From assembly GCA_037951105.1 (NCBI GenBank), contig JBAMJV010002041.1, forward strand, positions 1-64,000: 64,000 nucleotides of DNA, written 5' to 3'. The notes under the pieces were generated by a model. That model did not search any database, was not told the DNA's origin, and worked only from the letters and a program-made list of their open reading frames with translations. The first letter of the stretch is position 1; each line of letters begins with the position of its first letter. The stretch is from Echinarachnius parma. Taxonomy: Eukaryota > Echinodermata > Echinoidea > Clypeasteroida > Echinarachniidae. The translations under genes and the position numbers were made by a program. Positions 1 to 10,600 of this stretch are shown here, one piece after another.

Positions 1-1042
1 TCTATAAAATCATGTATGCATTTATATAAATGCAACCGGTTACTCGTTCGAATCAAGTCTGCAGACATGCTGCAAAATAAATATGCTACAAAGCATACTA
101 TCAAGATAATTTATTAAATTGTATTCCCAAATTGGGACATAGCTTAGACCAGAAAGGTGGGAGGACCTCTCAGAATATCTACAGACATAGAACCTAGACA
201 CAACAACATCGATGGTTGAAAATAAAGAAATGGCATGTTCTTGTTCACACAGTCTTCCCTTTCAAAGCGTAGAAATACAATATAAAGACAAACAAGATAA
301 AACATAGCTTGCATATAAGCTTGGATATACAAAACAAATAATGTGGATTGGGGTGAATAAATTAATATTGAATGAATGGATGGTGGTTGAATGATTGATT
401 GAAAGAGTGCATTAATTGATTAAAATGTATGTATACATTATTAAAAGGGTATATGAGGAAATGATGTGTGAATGTACAAATCAATATGATATAGACTGAT
501 CAAAGAAGCTTTCATTTGGGGCAACATAGTGACATTGATGTATTATAATATACTTCCGCGTGTCTTTAAAAATCAGAGAGTCTGAATAATAATTATGAGA
601 GATATTCCTTCTCATTTTCAAAAGCAAAATTAGCTACATTGATATAACAACAAAGTGATAGAACTCGTTAAATTACACGGACAATTCTTTAATTTCTTTT
701 ACCTTATTATTACGTCGTAAACTTCAAATGAACTCGTGATTCCCATGATGTAATTCCCTCGGGTATAAGAGAGATATAGAATGGGAATGTCCGGGATGAA
801 TTTCAAGCGACTAGTACAGTCTTGTGCAAATAGTCAGTGGGATCATCGGCAATTTGGGTTCACATTATGCATGTACCACATTTTTAAAAGATTTTCTTGC
901 TTCGCATTGCGCGATGATGTTGTGATAATATTGCTTCGTTAATAGAATCATAATTGGGATTTGACTGCCCTGGGTTATATCATGCTGTGTAGACGCGGGG
1001 TTAGATCACCTCTGTACCAGAATCTCGGGATCAGACATGTGG
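1..1042. other. AT-rich sequence without a recognised gene
   Basis: Only short open frames with no family resemblance occur here. I see no tandem repeat, no terminal inverted repeat and no splice-bordered coding stretch. Confidence 0.5.
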
Positions 1043-1206
1043 GACCCCGTTGCAGAAAGAGATGCAATCGATTGTTAAAGGTGCAATTAATTTTAAGTCA
1101 AATCATGTGACTAAATGCGAACATCTGATTGGTTCAAATGCGCGTATTTCGAGGCTTGCAAATAATTTCACCTTAACAATCGATTACATCTCTTTCTGAA
1201 ACTGGG
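1043..1206. mobile_element. MITE with about 38-bp inverted ends (family M1)
   Basis: The left end reads CCCGTTGCAGAAAGAGATG and then CAATCGATTGTT. The right end, read on the other strand, gives CCCAGTTTCAGAAAGAGATG and then TAATCGATTGTT, so the ends form inverted repeats of about 38 bp around a 90-bp core. The core (CATGTGACTAAATG, ATTGGTTCA, GACTTGCAA-like blocks) recurs at 38101-38247 and, inverted, at 49114-49272, so this is a three-copy family in the window. There is no coding capacity. The transposon superfamily is not clear because no clean target duplication is visible. Confidence 0.75.
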
Positions 1207-1599
1207 CCATGATTATAGGTAGTGTGGCTACATGTTCTCGGGATTACACATGTTGACGTGTTGACACAAGATGCGCGTTGCGAATCGTGATGTGATTGTG
1301 TGACTTGGTGCGGTGTGCACGCGGTTGACTGGACAGCACCTTCAATTATGGCACCCATTTTTTCTTCTTCTTTTTGACTTACTCTCATCAATTTCCACCG
1401 CAAATCTGACTCAATGCGTCATTTCTTTCCCCTTCTTACTATTTGCTGATCAAATTGAACTACCATTTAAACTCGTGCTTGTCTGATTGTCTCCCACTAA
1501 CACATGGTTTATTATTGACCGCGAATAAATAATACGGAATATATAGATTTTAAAAAAGGTTTTGAGAGAACGGGGAAGACATGGAGAAAGTGAAGTTAC

Positions 1600-2230
1600 A
1601 AAATAAGAAAGATAGAACATTTGAGATGGTGTGACGACATGGAGAATAAGAACAAGATAGTGGTTCTAAAGAATGAGAACGAGAGGGGAAAGTGGTGATG
1701 GAAAAGGGGGGATGGGGATATAGATGGGGAGATATAGGGGTGGGATGGTTAGGGTAGCGGCGAAAGTTTGGAGAGGGAGAAACTGACTATGTTTTGTGAG
1801 GACACTTATCGCAGTCGCCTCGAAGAGTGTTCCGTTGTGGTTCTAGAAAGTGAGAAACAGAGAGAAAGGGGTGATGGAGAAAAGAGGAAGAGATAGAGGG
1901 TGGATATATAGATGGGGAGATAGGAATGGGGCATCGATGAGATGGGGTGGTTAGGGTAGCGGGGAAAGTTTGGAGAGGGGGAAAACCGAAATGATTATGT
2001 TCTGTGAGGTCACTTATTGCAGTCGCCTAGAAGATTGTTCCTTGTGGTTCCGGAGGATGAGAAAGAGAGGAGGGTGGGGGGGGGGGGGGGATATAGATGT
2101 GGAGATTGGGATGGGGTGCTGAAGAGATGGGGAGAAAGTTGCGAGAGGGGGAAAACCGAAATGATTATGTTCTGCGGGGTCACTTATCTCAACCGCCTCG
2201 AAGATCGTTCCTTTGTGTCGCCAAATGAGC
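1600..2230. repeat. Purine-rich tandem repeat, about 200-bp unit, three copies
   Basis: A unit containing 'gatggggagata', 'gtagcgg.gaaagtttgg', 'gttctgtgagg.cacttat' and 'gcagtcgcctcgaaga' occurs three times (roughly 1630-1825, 1826-2035, 2036-2215). The copies have diverged and the last carries a poly-G run. The open frames over it are purine-rich and look non-coding. Confidence 0.75.
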
Positions 2231-2529
2231 GCAAATGTCTTCTGTCTGCTCGGTTAATCAGAGCTCGTCCTTTGTCGTTACGATACAAACAAGCAAACAA
2301 ACATCGAAAATTGATATTTCAGACCGATTCCTGATTCAGACAATCTAGTCTTTCTAATCAACGTTCGTTCTCTATCAATTTGGATAATTTATACTCCCGG
2401 GCATGCCTCAAACTGTGTCAGTCAGTTATTCGCATCATGAATCAGTATCAAAAGATTTATCAGGCACAAAGGAACGAAAGTCATGAAAGTGATTCCTTTG
2501 TTATCGGTTATACCCCATTTTTGTTGGGT

Positions 2530-2562
2530 GGGATGGGGTGGGGGGGGGGGGGGGGGGGGTGA
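2530..2562. repeat. Poly-G tract
   Basis: An almost uninterrupted G run of about 28 bases. Similar runs lie at 2071-2090, 4917-4940, 5120-5148, 6415-6435, 20361-20383, 20960-20978 and 31276-31291, and C runs at 9489-9505, 11541-11562 and 31730-31744. They can in principle form G-quadruplexes. They generate Gly/Pro open frames that are not genes. Confidence 0.8.
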
Positions 2563-2694
2563 ACAACAGCAATACTTGCTTTTGCACACTCCCAAAAGGA
2601 AGTGCAATATACATTATATTCGTTGTGAGGGTTCACTCTTAAATCGGCGGTGTTGCCTGTTTCGCAAAAAGCATTATGGAATCTCTTCACCAAA

Positions 2695-3010
2695 TGCTGA
2701 TTAAAATGACTGTAGCCTCATTGTCTACCAAAATAATCACCCGTAGACATTAGTTATTGATCATACTTGTTAATGAACTTAGACAAAGGAAGGACCGTAG
2801 ACAGGAGTGTTTTTATTTCGTTTTGCAGTCACCCGTAAATCAGTAACGCTACGCTATACACTTATCCTGAGTGTATCATTAAAATAATATCTTCGTCTTA
2901 TTATTGATCAACGCGTAACCTTCATTGTCTACCAAAGCAATCAGGAGCAGCCATTAATTATCGATCGTACACTACTTAATGATGGCGACGGTACTAAAGC
3001 AACGATGAGG
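2695..3010. repeat. Degenerate tandem duplication, about 220-bp period
   Basis: The blocks 'cattgtctaccaaa' and 'attatcgatcgtac / attattgatcatac' occur twice about 220 bp apart with many changes, as expected for an old local duplication. No coding sequence is seen. Confidence 0.5.
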
Positions 3011-6000
3011 ATAACATTTGATTTAACCCACATTTAAAGCGCCATTCAATCTGTGCCCTTCGTCCGTAGATGTAGACGTATTGGAGGCGCCATATAGAAC
3101 GTTTCTGTGTGGCGGTCTGTATAGGTACAGTAACAGCGATGGTATTGTGCGGTGTGTTTATGACCTATGGCGGGACTTTCTTATCGTAATTGTGTACAAC
3201 GTTAGTTCGATACATACTTACACACACTCCTCCGTATACATTGATGCACAGTACATGAACAGCTATATACATTCTCATAAAACATGTTGTATGTAACATT
3301 CAATTCACCAATAATGTGCAGCTACAACTTAGCATCTCGACACAATTACTATGAGACTTTGAGCTATGCAGCTGTATATCGCAGTAGTAGAGTCAATAGT
3401 GCGGGAAAGTATGGATGTATCGTTCTACATAATTATGACAAGTGAGGCAAGCCATAATACGTTTGCTAGCAGCAAACGGCCTTCTAAATCCCGCTGTATG
3501 AGTCATGTTACCACCATCACGTTTAATAGCAATACAGGTACTTGGATAAAAGTGTCCAGAGTATAAAGCATTATTTGTATTTTACCTGCAAAGGTAAATA
3601 ATTTATGAATAATTATACAAATACACAAGACTCGTTGATAAAAGGAAAGTTTGCAGTGATGAGCGTTGATACGCTATATCCAGAATAAAAGTATGCTTGC
3701 CTTCGTATAACGAGTAGTTCACTTAGATAATTGCAGGGCAACCAAAAGAGTATAAGTACTTGCCCAAATTGGGCAACCAAAAATAACAGAATTATGTGAT
3801 GCATTTCTCTGTTTGGGGCCACCAGATTCAGGTTTTGGGAATATACAATTTCAAAAATCTTGATTTTACTCGCCCGACTGGGCCACAAGGAAAGAGCGTT
3901 GTTGAAATGTATGTATTGTTGTATCCGGACAGTTTTTTTGTACACGGACACTTTTCCAGTTGTCGCCCATTGACAGGTCGTGTGCACACATTGATGATGA
4001 TGATGCTGAAAGTTGTGAACTCTATGAATGGGGTCAGTTCGACCACGGTTTGACCAAAATGACCGCAACATCTTGAGATAGATATCGAGATGATGTGTTT
4101 AGAGTATTAGTATATATATGTTGCATTGCATATACCGGTAGATCAAAATATATATAATGTGCGTTGTTGACCATTTGCCAAATTAATTAAGACTGTAATT
4201 ATGTGTTTCACATTAATATTATGAAGAGTTATATTAACATTGCAATGCATATGATAATAGAGATGTTTATGGTAGATCTGCCCAGAAATATTATTGTATT
4301 GAATGTACATTTAAATATACAGCGTAGCCTACATGTATATGGGTTATCCAAATGGTCGTATTACTGATGATGACATTGTACATAATTATGAAAACTCACA
4401 ATAATGTTAATTTTCGTGTACAACGAATTTCATGTTTTAGTTGAAACCTATCATGAAAGTCATGAAAATCATGAACATGTACACAATCTCGCTTTGTAAG
4501 AATAACGAAAAATGTATTGTACTAATAAAGTAATATGAACTTTAGGCGATTTGGACTTCAAGAAAATCCATGCATCTGATACAAAACTCTTAGCGAACAT
4601 GATGCAAAAACATTGGACACCAAACATGCCAAACGAAGACTCATTAGGGAAATTATTGTCCTGTTTTCGACATTCCAAACTGTTTTCGTTATCTTGGGGA
4701 ATTAAACGCGCTGAATGTCAAAGTATTAGAGAATAATTAGCTGTCCCAGAAGCCGTTATGTCTGCTACTACTATACAACATGGCTAATTTCAGCTCTTAT
4801 CTATAATACGCAACGTGTGTCAGAGAGTGTTCGGTTCTTATATCACCATACTGGTGTATAATTATAATATCATGTTTATTGCACAAGATGTTGTTGTTGT
4901 TACTGTTTTATATGATGGGGGGGGGGGGGGGGGGGGGGGGTATGCACTATGTAGAATGGGGGCATGGGCGGGGGCGGGGACTGGAGGCATGAATTGACTG
5001 AAGTTTCCAGTGATGGGTTGGACAGCATGATACAAGCATTAGCATGGACGACAATGGTATACTATACGTATTATATACTTCATTATCTTAATTGTTTCTT
5101 TCCCTGGTTATGTTGGCATGGGGGGGGGGGGGGGGGAGGGGAGGGGGGTGCGCGTTCGAAGGGGCGTGCCATTCCCATCGGGCCTCTCCCAACTCATTTC
5201 TCTGCCTCCCTCCATAATCGCTACGCCATCGACGGATATTATGATCTTTTGAGTTTGTATAAATATGCTATACCCAGAGATTGAACATGACGATTACTGT
5301 ATATGAATTATGGAGTTGAAAAACACATTAGGCAGGGCCTCCTGAATAAACAGACGATTATGATCACCAACAAAATAATATGAGTTATTATACTCCCCTA
5401 ACCGGCCACGAAGCTTCTTACATTTCTGTATAAGTACCGTAATAATAAAACATCTCCGCCGTTGCAATAAAGATATCGTTTATTCTTGCATCTCCTATCA
5501 CATCATCTTATTCTGTTTAACCCTTTTCATCTTTGAGAGTGCGATTCCCATTGAGTTGATAGTTGATACATAGTATTCCAGGTTCATCCGTATGCAATTG
5601 GTTTACTCATTCATCGCGCTTTTTTGCCTCCCATCGTTATCATTGTCATCATGTCCAATAATGTGCCGATGTTTATTTTTATTAATAATAATATTCCTTT
5701 CCCCCATCATCTTTTACAATGTCATATAATGTGACCTTGGCGAAGGGGCCATGATAGTTTGTGCTTTGAGCGAGGTAAATTGCCGCCAAATGATGATCCA
5801 ACGTAGTAACTTTGATATCGGTGCATGGGGAAGCTACATGTAGGGGCAGGGTACGGGGGTGGGGCAAAACTATCCATTGCGCCCCCCTACCCTTCAAGGG
5901 AGGAAATGCAAAACACATTTTTAGCGTGGGCACACGTTGCAACCCTCGATGTGATGTCTCTTGTCCGCCCCTCTTTTGGTATGCCCCTGAATGTTTGCAT

Positions 6001-6378
6001 CCCGGTTATGCCTCTGCAACATATATGATTTGCCACAATACATACTTATATTATAAGATCATCAAACGTTTGCCAATTGCCATTGCCATGTCATGTACTT
6101 TATTCCAAATTACTTTGAATATTTTAGAGGGAGATCTTGAGAGAGTATACCTTCCTACTTTCAAAGGATAATAACATGAGGGAAATGCGTCGACGTCTTG
6201 AAGAATGTTCGTACTTCCTATAATAATTCATTGGTTCCTCTAGGTTCATGGTTCCTCGATCAGGTAATCATGTTTGAGTCATATTTGTGTCAAGGCCACG
6301 ATAGTGTATTTGACGTGGATTAACTCATTTGAGACCAGTTTTATGTTGGCAGGGCCTGCATGCAACGCACATTCTTTA
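3011..6378. other. Non-coding stretch with transposon fragments and poly-G runs
   Basis: No gene is supported. A fragment of the hAT-like family M2 (paired 'TTGGGCAACCAAAA' blocks and 'CGCCCGACTGGGCCA') lies at about 3735-3895. A Gly-rich open frame near 4964 comes from poly-G runs. A missing 5' exon (signal peptide) of the downstream CUB gene could lie here or beyond the left edge; I could not identify one. Confidence 0.5.
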
Positions 6379-6386
6379 TAGAGGCC

Positions 6387-6599
6387 CAGTGGCGTAGCGT
6401 GGTCGGAATGATTGGGGGGGGGGGGGGGGGGGGGTGGGGGCACGCAAAATTATTGGGGGGCACACCTTTTGTATTTCTTTGTTTTTTTCAAAAAATGTCC
6501 CCCTTCTGTTTTCTATTGTTTTTTTTTTCCAAATTATTGGAGGGTGGCACGTGCGCCCCCCGTGCCCCCCCCCCCCACCCCCCCGTCGCTACGCCACTG
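6387..6599. mobile_element. hAT-like MITE with perfect 8-bp target duplication
   Basis: The ends are CAGTGGCGTAGCG on the left and CGCTACGCCACTG on the right, an inverted repeat. The 213-bp element is flanked on both sides by TAGAGGCC (6379-6386 and 6600-6607), the 8-bp target duplication typical of hAT transposons. The interior is a poly-G run, an AT-rich middle and a poly-C run, so even subterminal parts pair. The element does not encode protein; the open frames across it are accidental. An intact target duplication suggests a fairly recent insertion. Confidence 0.9.
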
Positions 6600-7123
6600 T
6601 AGAGGCCTTTATAGCGCAGTTTGTATTTGGTTTAGTCCTCAATGGCTTTATATACATATAACATTCTTTGGATGTTAAGAAAGCGAGGGCGGAAAATCTG
6701 GAAAATATAATCAAGAGTATATTTGATACAAAATGTGACAAAATTGAATGTTTTCTTCCTTTCCCTTTTTCCCTTCCGGAACAATATTGTGGCTGTTTCG
6801 GTATAAAGAAATTGAAAATCACTGCGAGTAGGAGTTAGAGAGAGAGAGAGAGAGTGGAAATAATTGATAAGAACATTGATCAACATCACTAGCAAATAAT
6901 CCTTCCGGAAGACAGATTGGAATCTTGCAAGAAGCTGAATAATCACAGAGAATCGTGCGTTCAGACGTTCAGACATTGGCATTGTATTTTGTTGTTTCTA
7001 TTTTACAGTAAATGTAAAATCATGAAAATGAAAGCATTACAGAGAATGAATCAAGAATAAAATACATTTTAAAAAACACAGGGAGGTTTTGTCATATTTT
7101 CTTTCCCCTACTTCTGTCAGGGT

Positions 7124-7170
7124 TTGATGGTGATGATGATGATGACGACGACGACGAGGATGAAGATGAC

Positions 7171-7211
<41 letters not shown>

Positions 7212-7269
7212 CGACGATGATGACGATGATGACGATGATGACGATGACGATGATGATGATGATGAGTGA
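7124..7269. repeat. (GAT)n microsatellite
   Basis: About 45 imperfect GAT/GAC triplets. Read in three frames it gives poly-Asp, poly-Met or, on the other strand, poly-Ser open frames, none of which is a gene. It lies just upstream of a truncated copy of the next CUB exon. Confidence 0.95.
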
Positions 7270-7315
7270 TAACTTGCTAATCTTGTTTCAATTTTTGTTT
7301 TGCATTTTACTTTGC

Positions 7316-7376
7316 ACAACATCTTGGACAGAGTGCGCTCCTAATTGTGTATGCGTATACGAACGTGAATAATGAA
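7316..7376 (+). pseudogene. Truncated copy of CUB exon A (acceptor side)
   Basis: The sequence 'ggacagagtgcgctccta.ttgtgtatgc' repeats the beginning of the true exon at 7435 ('agacagagtgcgctcctta.ctgtgtatgc') about 118 bp upstream of it. It lacks a complete open frame and the rest of the exon. It is an intronic by-product of tandem duplication. Confidence 0.7.
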
Positions 7377-7434
7377 ATGAATATGTTAACTTATATTTAT
7401 AACGTTTTCCACTTTTTCTTTCTTTGCATAACAG

Positions 7435-7600
7435 CCTACATCCAAGACAGAGTGCGCTCCTTACTGTGTATGCCCAAGAACGTGAGTGATGCGGCGGGGA
7501 GGGTAGCATCGCACTATGACGTGGAGAGGGCGGCCTATGGAGACGGGATGGACTGTACTTTTACCATCAACACAAAACCGGGACAGCATATAAACATCAG
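7435..7600 (+). CDS. CUB gene exon A
   Basis: It follows a pyrimidine tract and CAG acceptor and ends at ATCAG/GTTTGT. It encodes the first half of the CUB domain, from the first conserved cysteine (S-L-L-C) through the second (G-M-D-C-T-F-T-I) to H-I-N-I. N-V-S near its start is a possible N-glycosylation site. It starts after one base of a codon and ends after two. Confidence 0.85.
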
Positions 7601-10600
7601 GTTTGTTCACTTTGGTGATTTATTTTTCATTTCCAACCATAATTAATATTTACAATGGAAGGCAAATTATACAATATACGTGTAACAATTGCAAATCAAA
7701 TAAAAGTATTATATATAATCTGGTTCGAGTTCTTTGATCTGGTGCCCTCACAAGAGTTGCGATGTCTAGCTGGCAGCAACCTTCTCTCCATTTAAGACTA
7801 AGAGTTGTCCAACAATCAACATCTTCCTTAATTCTTATCAAGTCCAACATCATACAAATTTAATCTCTTTAAAACTAACTACAAGTAAATTGATAATTTT
7901 TGTTTTATAAATCAAAACAATCAATATCAATCAATATTTGATGTGGCGCCCTCATAGGACAACCGAGAGAAACAATGTTGTCTGACAATGTCCTCATCAA
8001 GACCAACATCATATTTATTGAATCACTTTGAACTATCAGTAAATTGATTAATTAATGTGAATTTTTAAATAAAAATATCAATCATTTAGGTTCGAATTCT
8101 TTGATGTGGCGCCCTCATACGACAACCGAGAGAAGAAGTATCGGGTTTGCGGTGACATGCTCTCCATCTACGAGTCGTCCAACATCTTCCTCATCAAGAC
8201 CAACATCCTAATGATTAAATCTCTTTGAAGTAACTACAAGTTAATTGATTTGTTTATTAATTTTTTATCAAAACTATCAATCGTTTAGGTTTGAATTCTT
8301 TGATGTGGCGCCCTCATATGACAACCGAGAGAAGAAGTGTCGGGCTGGCGGTGACATGCTCTCCATCTACGAGTCGTCCAACATCTTCCTCATCAAGACC
8401 AACATCCTGGAACCCGAGATCAAGCTGTGCGGGGGCACCGGGGACTTTCCCACGGACTACCTCTCGGTCAGCAACGTGGTCACCGTGCGCTTCAACACCA
8501 ACGAGTACCCGACCAAGGACAAGGGAGTGAGGTTCACTTACACCTCATTTATCAACCCACAAGGTACGACACTTACATACATAATACCATTCTGTTGTTT
8601 GACCCAAAATCATCTCCAGCTCACCCTCAGCTCAAGCCCTATTTGTATTAGGCCACTGTATACATGCAACCTTTCCCTTTTTTAAGCATAGATACTTTAG
8701 TGAAACAGTGCCCTGTTCAAAAGACAAATAAAGAAAAATCCAAAACAAAATCATTGGGGTAATCTAGACGAATGCATAAAGTAGAAAAGAGGGGACATAC
8801 AAAAACAAAATGGAAGTGGTCAGTGTCCCAGATATTTTCTAAGAAGCATCCCCTGGAAAAGAGGCTCGGGGATCAATATTTCCGAAAGAGAAGAAGAAGG
8901 GTCGATGATGTTTCCTAATTAATTACGTTCAGACCTTGTCTTTTATTACAGAAAAGAACACGGTTGATCAAAAACAAAACAAGAACATGTTTCATTAAAA
9001 CGGTGGAGGACACTTGTTTGGTTGTTAGGAGTGTATCATTCTTAACTTAGCTGGAATTCACAGGAAAGTTATACGAACAGGAGGCGTTGACAATCCGACA
9101 AGAGGTTGGTTTGGTTAACTGCAGTGTAGACCTGAGTTTAATAACAAGACATCAAGATACTTTCTACTGGTTATAAGGATCGAGAGAGCAGTCGTATTCA
9201 GTACAAAAGTGTATTGCTTTTGTTACCTGCTTTTGAGGCACATACCATTCCAAGGTATTCCATTCAGATGTTTTCAGATCATTTTGCCAGACATTGGTCA
9301 TCTCCCTGACTATAATGTGAAAATTGCCAGATTATCACCATCTATGAAGATATTTAGGGGCTGCAGTCCCTGTGCAACCCAACACCTATATCCTTTGACA
9401 CACCTGATGCACCCCGTAGGCAATGAGTTAATCAGAATTAGATAACTGTTGAGGGTTCAGCACTGTCCTCCTGCCCCGCCTTGCCCTGCCCCCCCCCCCC
9501 CCCCCAACTGCCCCCATCCTTCTACACATATGTACCCCATAGGCAATGGGTTATTCAGAGTAAGATAACTATTGAGGGCTCCTCATTGTTCTTCCAATTA
9601 CCAGTGTTATGGGCCTCCATGTCGGATAAGTTAGGATAATAATAAAAATAATAATGCATTTATATAGCGCATTTTCCATATAGAATGTTCAAATGCGCTT
9701 AAATAATTACTTAAATTATTATTACCCATGGTCATCAGGTACATATCAAACCAAAACAATGATAATGTGTACTTTCTCAACTCCCCGGGGAGCATACTAG
9801 CCAAGCTGCCACTGATGATGGCGCTAAGGCTAATTAACACCTGACCATGGTACCCATTTATACACCTGCGTAGAGAGCAGCAATAGTGGATAAATTGTCT
9901 AGGGCGGCAGTCCCCTTACCTCCCCCCCTATCCCTTTACACCCATGATGCACCCCGTAGGCTTAATCAGAGTTAGGTAACTGTTGAGGGCTCTTCATTGT
10001 CCTCCCAATTACCAGCGTTATGGGCCTCCATGCCGGAGAAGTTAGGATAGGGCTGCAGCTCCCCTAACCCCCCCCCCCCATCCATCCTTTACACCCATGA
10101 TGCACCCCATAGGCGATGAGTTAATCAGAGTTAGATAACTGTTGAGGGTTCCCCATTGTCCTCCCAATTACCAGTGCTATAGGTTTCAGTGTCGGATAAG
10201 TTAGGACAGGTGCATCAAACCGGATACAGGGTCGACGTGAGGTAGCCAATAATATGCTCCTTGTCCTGTGGGATGCGTCTGTACATAGCAATGAGGAGCG
10301 GTTTATTGCATCTTTGAGAGAAGAAATTCTACTCTCCCTAGCCTATTAGGTACAGTAGGGGTTATTCAAATTGTGTCTTTGATCTGAGGGTGACAGAGGT
10401 ATATTGCCCCCCTCTCTCCACAATTCCTGCTCCAGCAGAAAAATATGCAACAAAATAGGATATAGTCATTTTGTATTTGTGGCACTTGCCCCCCCTCCCC
10501 CAGTCCCACCCCAATAATTCTTCCTCTTGGTTAACCTTAGCTTCACCCTTCCATTTAATTGGTTTTTAGTTTGTGTCCTGAAACAGGTCACGGAGTATTG

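Noticed and set aside
3613-4071. 152-residue minus-strand frame
   Set aside because: It overlaps a transposon fragment of family M2 and has no recognisable domain or splice support.
7092-7372. Poly-Ser and poly-Met open frames
   Set aside because: (GAT)n microsatellite read in different frames and strands.
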